Positions 7,574 through 17,600 of a DNA stretch of 43,120 nt are shown here, piece after piece. The position numbers and the translations under genes were made by a program. This stretch comes from Kutzneria sp. 744. GTDB lineage: Bacteria; Actinomycetota; Actinomycetes; Mycobacteriales; Pseudonocardiaceae. The stretch covers positions 6,362,182-6,405,301 of the forward strand of contig NZ_KK037166.1 in the NCBI RefSeq assembly GCF_000568255.1. Reading direction: 5' to 3'. Below the pieces are notes generated by a model. The model had not been told where the DNA came from and ran no database searches. It was given only the letters and a program-made list of their open reading frames with translations. Each line of letters starts with the position of its first letter. Position 1 is the stretch's first letter.

Positions 7574-10500
7574 GCTTCCTCCTGATCGGCGGGACCGGCG
7601 GTCCACGCGACGACGTACTGCCGGGCCGGCAGGTCCGCCGGATTGCTGACGGCCACGCGTTCCAGGCCGTCACCGGGTGCTTCGGTTGCCGGATCCTCGA
7701 TCGCGATGCGGACCGGCTCACGGCCGAACCGCGCGATCGAGACCCCGAGCTCGTGGGAATGGGCCAGGGAAACGGCGACCTCGGGCAGCGGGAAGCCGTT
7801 GTGCCCGGACACCGTCACACGGCCGTCGCTGTCGTCGACAAGGATCTCCGCCGGGAACACCGGACCGGAACCGTTGTCCCACAACAGGTTGCGCACGGCA
7901 TCCTTGACGGCGATCCGGCCGAGCAGCCAGTGCCGGCGGTTGCGCGGCGGCAGCTGGTCGTAGCAGGCCCGCTCGCGGCCGCTGAGGTACTTGCTCAGGT
8001 ACAGCTCGCGCGAGGCCAGGTCAGGCCAACGTTCGGCGACCGCCACCCAGCCGCCGGGTTGCCGCCGGGACAAGGCATTGCGCTCCGGGAAACGCCAGGC
8101 CTCGTCCAGCTCCATGTGACTGTCGAAGCGGCGGTCGCGCCAGTCGGCGATCTGCGCCCACACGACGCCGTTCACCGTCAGCTGGGCGTCGACCTGGTAG
8201 ATCCGGTCGCTGACGTCGACCACCTTGATCAGGCAGTCCACGGCCGTGCCCGGCGCCGGGTGCGGGCCGAAGAACTCGATGCGGCCCATCTGCACCGGGA
8301 AGGCGATCCGCTTGGTCGTCTGGGTGACCCAGATCCAGTAGCCCAGCAGCTGGCCGACGTTGTCCATCAGGCCGCCGGGCACGTCCGGGCTGGTGATCAC
8401 GCCGCCGACGTGGTCGGCCCCGACGGTGGTCAGCGCCGTGATCCCTTGCAGCGCCGGGCCGTGGAACATCACGCGCCGCTCGTAGAACTCCCGCGCCGTC
8501 ATGTCCGGCGTCGTGCGGTTGGCCACCGACCACGCCCGATGCGGCCGCGGGGCCCATTCCGGGGCCAGCTCCACGACCGCCTGCGAGTGATCGCCGACCG
8601 CGACCCGAACCCGGTCCGGCCCAGTGGGTTCCACGGTGATGGTCACGTCGACCGCCGGCGCGCCGATGAGCCAGCGCTGCAACCGCACGTCGTGCACGCG
8701 CACGGTTTTCAGGCCGGGGGCGGCCTCCTCGGCGGCGTCCATCATCAGCTGGATCAACGTGGTGCCGGGCACGACCGGACGGCGGTCGGCCAGGTCGGGC
8801 CAGCCGTCCCGTTGCGGGGCAAAGCAATGGTCCAGCAGGAACGGCATCGAGTCGGTGGAGATGGTCAGCCGCTTGGTCAACGCCCGGATCGCCGGCGCCC
8901 GCCGGGCGGCGATCACCTGCGCCGCCGATTCCGCGGTTTCCCGCAGCAGCGCCTCCAACTCCGCCGCGATGGGGAAGTCGGCCGTCAGTTCGTCCAAACG
9001 GGACGGTCCGCCTGTGCTGATCGTCGTGTCGACCTTCACCAACGGCGACCCGAGTTGCAGCGTCACCGGCTGACGGGTCGGCTCCAGCAGGGAGAAGTCC
9101 GGCGCCGCGCCTTCGACCCACAGGGCCGCGGCTACCAGGCGGAGCTGGTCGACGCCGCCGCGCTGGGTCGAATTCGCGGCCACGGTCAGGTGTTCGGCGC
9201 CCTTCAGCGTGTCGTCGATCAGCGACCCCAGCTGCCCGCCGCCGACCTGCACGAACACCTGGACGCCGGCGTCGTGCATGGCCTGCACCGTGGCCCGGAA
9301 CCGCACGGGCTCAATCAGGTGCCGGACGTACAGCTCTCGCACGCCGTCCGGGTCGGTCGGATACGGCGACGCCGTGGTGGCCGACCAGATCGGCAGCGCA
9401 GCACGGCCCATCTCCAGGCGGTCGGCCAGGTCGATGAATGGTTGCAGGTACGGCTTGAGCATCGGCGTGTGGAAGCCGGAGCGGAACGGCAGCACCGCGC
9501 TGACCACCGCTTGCTGCCGGAACTCCGCGACCAGCTCGGCAATCTCGGCCGGCGGCCCGCAGACGATCGTCGAGTTCGGCGAATTGTCATGGGACAGAAC
9601 GATGTTCGGCCGGTTGGTGATGGCATCGGCCACCCGCTCGACCCCGCAGCCCAGGGTGGCGAACTCGACGCCCGGCACCTCGACGGCCGTGGGATCGAAC
9701 GTGGCCAGCTGGTCATCGACGGCCCGGTCGGAGAACATGCCGCTGACCGACATCGCGGTCCATTCGCCGATGCTGTGCCCGGCCAGCGCCGTCGGCACGA
9801 TTCCGATGCGCCGCAACGCCGTGTCCAACAGCCGGCCGACCCCGAGCACGCTCATGCCGTGCCGGCCGAGGTCTCCGTTGCCCACGGATCGTTGCCGCAG
9901 CCCGAAATGGTCGGCGACATCGTCGACCCGAGGATCGAACTCCGCCTCCAGGCCCGGGAAAACGAAGGCGATGCCGCCCGTGGGCAGCAGCGGTGACGGG
10001 CTGAACCAGACGTTGCTCCGCCCGCGCCATGCCACACCCTTGGCGATGACCTTCTCCGACAAGGCGATTCGTTTGACATTCGGGTCCACAATGGCCAGAC
10101 GCAGCCGACCGGCCTCGTGGTTCTGGCCCTGGTGCAGCCGCCGCAGCAGCTCCTCGGGCGTGTCGGCCGCGATCCGCAGGACCCGCACCGGCTCGTCGAC
10201 GACGATCGTCGCCGGGGCCGGCTTGGCCGAAGGTGCCTGCTCCAGCACCACATGGGCGTTGATGCCGCCGAACCCGAAGGCGTTCACCCCGGCCCGACGC
10301 ACCTCGTCGGTCCACACCTCGGCCCGGTCGATCGGCCGGAACCGGGTGGCGTCCAGTGCCGGGTTGGGGTCGTCGCAGTGCAGGGTCGGCAGCAGTACGC
10401 CATGGTGCACGGCCAAAGCCGCCTTGATCAGGCCGGCGATGCCGGCCGCCGGCATGGTGTGGCCGATCATCGACTTCACCGAGCCGATCACCGCCTTGTC

Positions 10501-11616
10501 GCCCCGCGCAACGCCGAACACCGTGGCCACTGTGGACAGTTCGGCCGAGTCGCCGGCCGGTGTCGCCGTGCCGTGCGCTTCCAACAGTCCGATGGAATCC
10601 GCTGCCGTCGGATCCAATCCCGCTGCGTCCCAAGCCTTTCGCACCGCGAGGACCTGACCGCCGGGGTCGGGGTTGAACAGGCTGGCGCTGCGGCCGTCGC
10701 TGGCCACGCCGGTGCCGCGCACCACCGCGTAGATCCGGTCGCCGTCCCGCTCCGCGTCGGCCAGCCGCTTGAGCACCACGATCCCGGTGCCCTCGCCGAT
10801 CAGGATCCCGTCCGCGTCGCGGTGGAACGGCCGGATCCGCTGGCTGGTCGACAGGGCCTTGAGCTGCGTGAACACGCTCCAGAAGGTGATGTCGTGGCAG
10901 TGGTGCACGCCGCCGGCCAACACCACGTCACAACGCCCGCTGCTCAGTTCGCGCACCGCGTGGTCGACGGCGATCAGCGAGGACGCGCAGGCCGCGTCAA
11001 CCGTGTAGGCCGGGCCCCGGAGATCGAGGCGGTTGGCCACGCGGGACGCCGCCAGGTTGGGCACCAGGCCGATCGCCGACTCCGGTTGTTCCGGCCCGAG
11101 CTGCTCGGTGAACGCCGCCCGCACCCGCTCCAACTCGGCCGCACCGAGGCCCGGCACCAACTCGCCCAGCGTGCGCACCAGCTGCACGGCGGTCCGCACC
11201 CGCTGGTCGAGCCGCACCACGCCCGGCGTGAGGTAGCCGCCGCGGCCGAGGATCACGCCGATCCGGTCGCGGGCCGGCAGTCGGTCGTCGCCACCGGCAT
11301 CGGCGATGGCCGACGCCGCCACCCGCATGGCGATCAGCTGGTCCGGCTCGGCCCCGGCCACCGAGTTCGGCATGATCCCGAACCGCGTCGGGTCCACGTC
11401 CGCGTACTCGTCGACGAACCCGCCGCGCCGGCAGTACAGCCGGTCGGCCCGCGCCGGGCCCGCCGGGTCGTAGTAGGCGGGATCCCAGCGCTGCTCGGGC
11501 ACGTCGGTGATCGCGTCCACGCCGGTGACCAGGTTCCGCCAGTACGTCCGGAGGTCCGGGGCGCCCGGCAGCAGCACCGACATGCCGACGATCGCGACAT
11601 CGGACATCCGCGTCAC
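7570..11616 (-). CDS. Pfa-like PKS subunit: KS-AT-DH-PPTase
   Basis: GTG 11616 overlaps the upstream PKS stop (GTGA); the ATG at 11607 (MSDVAIVGMS) is an alternative. About 1348 residues. KS: active Cys in DAACASSL (about 209), His in EAHGTATPAGD and in KSMIGHT. AT: GHSIGEW (about 612) and GFHTPML, though the usual GQGSQ opening is degenerate (PGLEAEF). DH of hot-dog type: LLDHCFAP (about 928), VVPGTT, and an Asp in LMDNVGQL (about 1082). C-terminus: a Sfp-like PPTase pattern, YLSGRERACYDQLPPRNRR then GRIAVKDAVRNLLW (about 1237) and VSLAHSHELGVSIA. Such fusions occur in PUFA-like and enediyne synthases and activate the ACP in cis or trans. No ACP or KR is present here, so it must act with the companion subunit. 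Confidence 0.9.
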   Translation of the reverse strand: MTRMSDVAIVGMSVLLPGAPDLRTYWRNLVTGVDAITDVPEQRWDPAYYDPAGPARADRLYCRRGGFVDEYADVDPTRFGIMPNSVAGAEPDQLIAMRVAASAIADAGGDDRLPARDRIGVILGRGGYLTPGVVRLDQRVRTAVQLVRTLGELVPGLGAAELERVRAAFTEQLGPEQPESAIGLVPNLAASRVANRLDLRGPAYTVDAACASSLIAVDHAVRELSSGRCDVVLAGGVHHCHDITFWSVFTQLKALSTSQRIRPFHRDADGILIGEGTGIVVLKRLADAERDGDRIYAVVRGTGVASDGRSASLFNPDPGGQVLAVRKAWDAAGLDPTAADSIGLLEAHGTATPAGDSAELSTVATVFGVARGDKAVIGSVKSMIGHTMPAAGIAGLIKAALAVHHGVLLPTLHCDDPNPALDATRFRPIDRAEVWTDEVRRAGVNAFGFGGINAHVVLEQAPSAKPAPATIVVDEPVRVLRIAADTPEELLRRLHQGQNHEAGRLRLAIVDPNVKRIALSEKVIAKGVAWRGRSNVWFSPSPLLPTGGIAFVFPGLEAEFDPRVDDVADHFGLRQRSVGNGDLGRHGMSVLGVGRLLDTALRRIGIVPTALAGHSIGEWTAMSVSGMFSDRAVDDQLATFDPTAVEVPGVEFATLGCGVERVADAITNRPNIVLSHDNSPNSTIVCGPPAEIAELVAEFRQQAVVSAVLPFRSGFHTPMLKPYLQPFIDLADRLEMGRAALPIWSATTASPYPTDPDGVRELYVRHLIEPVRFRATVQAMHDAGVQVFVQVGGGQLGSLIDDTLKGAEHLTVAANSTQRGGVDQLRLVAAALWVEGAAPDFSLLEPTRQPVTLQLGSPLVKVDTTISTGGPSRLDELTADFPIAAELEALLRETAESAAQVIAARRAPAIRALTKRLTISTDSMPFLLDHCFAPQRDGWPDLADRRPVVPGTTLIQLMMDAAEEAAPGLKTVRVHDVRLQRWLIGAPAVDVTITVEPTGPDRVRVAVGDHSQAVVELAPEWAPRPHRAWSVANRTTPDMTAREFYERRVMFHGPALQGITALTTVGADHVGGVITSPDVPGGLMDNVGQLLGYWIWVTQTTKRIAFPVQMGRIEFFGPHPAPGTAVDCLIKVVDVSDRIYQVDAQLTVNGVVWAQIADWRDRRFDSHMELDEAWRFPERNALSRRQPGGWVAVAERWPDLASRELYLSKYLSGRERACYDQLPPRNRRHWLLGRIAVKDAVRNLLWDNGSGPVFPAEILVDDSDGRVTVSGHNGFPLPEVAVSLAHSHELGVSIARFGREPVRIAIEDPATEAPGDGLERVAVSNPADLPARQYVVAWTAGPADQEEA

Positions 11617-14600
11617 CAACCGGAGGCCGTGTAGACCACGGCCCGCACGTCGTGGTCGCCGAACGCGAGCTCCCGCAGCAGGGCCATCGTGCCCTCCTCG
11701 GGGTCGATCAGCTCGATGCCACGGCGGCCGTACTCCTGCTGCAACTCGGGCGTCACCATGCCGCCGTGCCGCGGGTCCGGCGCCCACGGTCCCCAGTGGA
11801 CGGTCAGCGCCCGCGTGCCGGTCTTGGCCGCCCACAGGCAACCCAGCGTCTGCAACGCGTCGTTCGCCGCCGAGTAGTCGATCTGTCCACGGTTGCCCAG
11901 CGCCGCCGCGATGCTGCCGAACAGCGTCACGAAACGGGGCGGGGTCGGCAGCTCCTCGACCGCCGACAGCAGGGCCCGGGCCCCGTCGACCTTGGTGTCG
12001 AAGACCCGCCGGAACGAGTCGGAGTCCTTGTCGGCGATCAGCTTGTCCTCGATGACGCCGGCCGCGTAGCAGACGCCGTCGATCCGGCCGTGATCCGTGT
12101 AGATCTCCTTGACGATGCGGTGCAGCGCCTCCTGATCGCGCACGTCCGCCGAGTGGTAGCCGACCGTGCTGCCCAGCGCCCGCAGCTCGTCCAGCGTTGC
12201 CCGCACCTCCCGGGCCGCGAGGATCTTCGCCGACAGCCGCTCGATGTCCGCCGGGTTGCGCTGCCCCTGCGCGATCAACGCCGCCCGCAGCGCCGTCTTG
12301 TCCTTCGCCGACGCCGTCGCCGGGTCCTCCGGCTCTGCCGGCAGCTGCGTGCGGCCGATCAGTTCGATGCGGCATCCGGTGGTCGCCGCCAGCTTGGTCG
12401 CGAACTGCGCCGTGATGCCCCGGGCCCCGCCGACCAGCAGCACCACCGAGTCACGGTCCAGCCCGATGGCCTGCGCCTCGGCCGTCCCGTCGCCCGCCGG
12501 CCCCGCCCCGGTCGTGCCCAGCGAGCCGAGTTCCACCGGCAGCATGTCGATCGTCTTCCGCGTCGCTTCGCCTCGCACGATCACCGGGTGCCGATCGTCG
12601 GCCAGCAGCTCCGCCATCAGCCCCTCGGTGGCCGCCGCCGGATCCACCTCGACCAGCTTGGCCGCCGTCTCCGGGTACTCGCGGGAGATGGTCCGGAAGA
12701 AGCCCCGCAGGCCCACCACCCGGTCATCCGCTCGCTCGGCCACCGGCGACACCGCGAGCACCCACTGCGGCTCCCGCGCCAGCGCCGCCTTGAACTCCGT
12801 GAACGCCCCCGGCAGCACCGGATCGTCACCGGGGGAGAGCGCCCCGAGATAGACCAGGTTGTCCGCGTTGTCGGTCACGGCCGCCCCGTGCAGTCCCAGC
12901 GCCGTGCCCACTTCGGCCACCAGCTGCGGATGCCCGCCGATGATGCGGAACTCCTTGCCGGATAAGACGGTCGACTCCAGCAACCGTGCCGGCCCGATCT
13001 CGGTCGGCACCATCTCGAAGCGCCGAGGTGCCCGCCCACCCAGGACGGCGACCGGCTCGACCGCGACCGGCTCAGCGGCGGCAATCGGCTTCACTACCGA
13101 AACCGGTTCGGCGGCGGCAATCGATTCTAGTGCTGGAACCGGCTCGGCAGCAGCCGGCGTCGCGCCGAACAAATCCGCGATCTGCTGGGCGGTCCTGGCC
13201 TTGGTCAGCTCCTCCACGTCCGAGGTCGCCGCCGCGCCCAGCCGGGTGACCAGGGTGCCGGCGATCTCCGTCCGCTTGATGGAGTCGATCGAGAGGTCGG
13301 CCTCCAGGTCCAGGGTGGGGTCGATCATGTCGGTGGGGTAGCCGGTCTGCTGGCTGATGACGTCCAGCACGGTGGTCAGCACGTCGACGACAACGGGCGC
13401 GGCGGGGGCCGCCACCTCGACCGAGGCCGGAACGGCCTGGGGGATCTCCACGACGGGCGCGGCCACGTGCTCGACGATGCGGGCCGGGGCGTTGGCGGTG
13501 CCGCCGAAGTAGGCGAGCAGCACGTCCCGCTGGGCGGCGACCATCTCGCGGCTGGTGCGCAGGTACTCGCTGATCAGCGCGTCCTGCCCGACGCTCGGGG
13601 ACCCCATCGACAACTCCACTCGTCGGGCGGGCACCAGCCCGCCGGCCAGGTACTGCCCGTCGGCGGTACGGACCAGCTGACCGTCGATCGTCCATCCGGG
13701 ACGCTTCGGCGGGGTGGAAGTGCTGACGTCCAGGGCATCCCGCCCGTGGAACAGCCAGCTCGTGCGGACATTGACGCAGGAGACGGCCAGCTGGGCCACG
13801 GCGGCGAGGAAGCCCGGCACGCCGCCGTCGGTGGTGACGCGGACGTGCGCGCGGTCGCCGAGAATGGCCTCGACCAGCCGGGACAACACCTTGCCCGGCC
13901 CGACCTCCACGAACACCCGAGCCCCGGCCGCGTACATCGACTCGACCTGGTCGACGAACAGCACCGGCGACCCGATCTGCGCGGCCAGCCCGGCCCGCAC
14001 ATCGCCCTCGTACGGGGCGGCGGTCCGGTTGGACCACACGGGAAGCTCCGGCTCGCGAATGTCCTGAGTGGACAGAATCGAACCGAACGCCACGCCGGCC
14101 CCGGCCACCAGCGGGCTGTGGAACGCGCAGGCAACGGGCAGCTGCTTGCCGGAGATACCCTGTGCCCTCAATGTCTCCACGGCAGCACGGACCTGGGCGG
14201 TAGGACCCGAAATCACGGCCTGCTTGGGGGCGTTGTGGTTGGCCAGCACCAACTCCTCGGTCAGCACGGAAGCGATGTCCGCCGCCGGGGCCGTGAACGC
14301 CGCCATGGCGCCGGGATCATCCCCGGCCGCACCGAGAATGCTCTCGGCCCGGGCCCGGCTCAACGTCAACAACGTTGCCGGACCGAAGGATCCGGCCGCG
14401 CTCAACGCCACTAGCTCGCCGTAGCTGTGACCGGCCAACAGATCCGGCCGAACACCCAACCGACCCAGCAGCTGGTTGACCGCCAGGCCGGCGATGCCCA
14501 GCGTCGGCTGCGCGGCCCGAGTGTCGGTGATCCGGTCCTTACGCCGCTGCGCGCCGTCCGGATCGAACGCCGCCGGCGGGAACAGCGCATCGGCCCACTC

Positions 14601-17600
14601 CCGTCCGAGGTGCAGCAGGTGCTGGATCTCCGGGAACGCCACGAAGAGCTCGGCCAGCATGCCCGGCCGCTGGCTCCCCTGACCGGGGAACAGGAATGCG
14701 ACCTTGCCCTCGACGCCCTGCGAGACAAAGACTCCGCGCTTCGGGTCAGCCTGCCCCGCCGCGCCGGCTCGAAGCAGCTCCGGCAGCTCGGCCAGATTCC
14801 TCGCCACGACGGCGATCTGCACCGGCTCGCTGCGCTGCTCGGCCCGCCGCGACGCCGTCTTGGCCAGATCCCGCAACCGCCAAGGGCCCTTGGCCGCGAG
14901 GTCGAGCAGCCACTCCACCGCCCGTGCCGCCGACGCGTGGTCCGCGCCACGGAAGGTGAACAGCTCAGCCGCCCATTCGTCGTTGCTGTGTCGGGGAGTC
15001 GGGGCCTTGTCATAGGCGGACAGCACCAGGTGGAAGTTGGTGCCGCCGAAGCCGAACGCGCTGACGGCCGCGATCCGCTCCGCCGCCGGGGCCGCCCACG
15101 GAGCAGCCTCGGCGTGCAGGACGAAGGGGTTGCCCTCGGTGTCCCACGCCGCGTTCGGCTGCGTCACGTGTAGCGTCGGCGGCTTGATTCCGTTGTGCAG
15201 GGCCAAAGTCGTCTTGATCAGCCCGGCGAGGCCAGCCGCGCACTTGGTGTGCCCGATCTGCGACTTCACCGACCCGATGGCGCAGGTCCCCGGCTGGGCG
15301 CCGTGCTCGCTGAACACCTTGGCCAGCGCGCCCAGTTCGGTGCGGTCGCCGACGACCGTGCCCGTGCCGTGGGCCTCGACCAGGCCGACCTGGGCCGGCG
15401 ACACCCCGGCGTTGCGGTACGCCCGCTCCACCGCGTTGCGCTGGCCCTCCGGCCGAGGGGCCGTCAGCCCCAACGACTTGCCGTCGCTGGCGCTGCCGAT
15501 GCCCTTGATCACCGCGTAGATCTTGTCGCCGTCCCGCTCGGCGTCGGCCAGCCGCTTCAGCACCACGCAGGCGACACCCTCGCCCAGCGTGGTTCCGTCG
15601 GCGCTGCTGTCGAACGTCTTGCAGCGGCCGGACGGCGACAGCGCGCCGACCGAGCTGAACATCAGGTAGTCGTTGATGCCGTTGTGCAGGTCGGCCGCCC
15701 CGCACAGCACCATGTCGCTGGTGCCGAGGACGAGCTCCTTGCACGCCACGTCCACCGCCGCCATCGACGACGCACACGCCGCGTCCACCGTGTAGTTCGC
15801 GCCGCCGAGATCCAGCCGGTTGGCGATGCGCCCGGCGATGACGTTGGCCAGCACGCCCGGGAACGTGTCCTCGGTCAGCCGCGGCAGCTGGTTGTCCAGC
15901 GCCTCGGGCAGCGTGCCCAGATAGGACGGCAACACCGTGCGCAGCGTGGTCGCGCTGGCCATGTCGCTGCCCGACTCCGCGCCGAACACCACGCTGGTCC
16001 GGGCCCGGTCGAAGGCCCGGTCGCCGTAACCCGCGTGCATGAGCGATCGCTGCGCGGCCTCCAACGCCAGCAGCTGTACCGGCTCGATGCTGGCCAGCGA
16101 GGCCGGCGGAATGCCATAGCGCAACGGGTCGAACGGGATTTCCGGCAGGAAACCGCCCCACTTGGACGGCGTCCGGTCGGTCTCCCCGGCCGCCGAGTAG
16201 TAGACGCCGGCATCCCAGCGTTCCGGCGGAACCTCGGTCACGGCGTCGATACCGGCCAGCACATTGGCCCAGAACGTCGGCAGATCGGGGGCTTGCGGGA
16301 ACATGCAGGCCATGCCGACGATCGCCACGTCCAGCGGCTGCGGCTCGGGCTCGTCGGGGACATCACGGGTGACGCCGAGCTCGGAGGCCCGTGCCGCGTG
16401 GAACCGCATGGCGCCGGTGCTCACGCTGTCGTGCAGTGCCGCCACCGTGGTCACGGCGTCCCGCAGCACGGCGACCTGCCCGGCCATGAACATGCCCTCG
16501 CCCAGCTGCCGGTCCTCGTCCACGTCGAGCAGCTCGGAGCCGTCGCGCTCCACGCCCTTGCTGGCGATCCGCAGCCGTCCGATGTTGAGCTGCTCCAACC
16601 GCTCCCACACCTCGCGGTCCGGCACGCCCTGGCCGCGCAGTTCTTCCCGCAGCGTCAGGAACTCCTCGGCGAACGGGCTGGTCACACACCGCGTGGCGTG
16701 GCCGGGGGCCGTCTCCAGCAGCGCCGTACCGGAGGCGTCGATCACCTGCCGCTGGAACAGCGGCTGCACCGCCCCGTCGCGGACGGCCTCCTCGGTGAAC
16801 AGGTAAGCGGTTCCCATCAGCACGCCGACGTCGCAGCGGTAGGCCCGCAGCGGTGTCGCCAGCGCGCCGACCATCGCCGCCGACCGCTCGTCGTGAATGC
16901 CGCCGGCGAACAACACGTCCACCTCGGCTTCCGGATTGGCGCCGAGGAATTCCAGCAATACCCCGAGCTGCGCCTCCCACAAGGGGAAACTCGACCGCGG
17001 GCCGACGTGGCCGCCGCATTCCGAGCCCTCGAAGATGAATCTCCGCGCGCCGGCGTCCAGGAACTGCCTGAGCAGCCCGGGCGACGGCACATGGAGGAAC
17101 GTGGTGATGCCCAGCCGCTCCAGCGCGGCGGCCTGCGCCGGCCGTCCGCCGGCGATGATCGCGTACCGCGGGCGCAGCTCCTCGATGACCTCCAGCTGGC
17201 CCGTGCGGACCTCCTCGGCCGCGAAGCCGAGAATGCCGGCGCCCCAGGGGCGATCGCCCAGCCGGTCCATTGTCTCCCGGAGCAAAGCTCGGGTCTGCTC
17301 CTTGGTCGCCAGCGCCAACGCCACGAACGGCAGGCCGCCGTTTTCCGCGACGGACGCGGCAAAACCGGCGCGGTCGCTCACCCGGGTCATGGGTCCCTGC
17401 GCGATCATGCTTGGGCCAGAAGGCTCTTGCGCCAGCGCCGCGAGCACAGCATCCTTGACCGCCCGCACGACGCGGTCGACGGTGCCGTGCTCGTCGGCGA
17501 ACCGCGTGGCCAGAAAACCGTCCTGTCCCACGGGAATCCGGGCCTGCGAGGCCCCGCGCCAGACCAGCAGTCGCGCACCGTCCACGATGGTCGTCTCGGA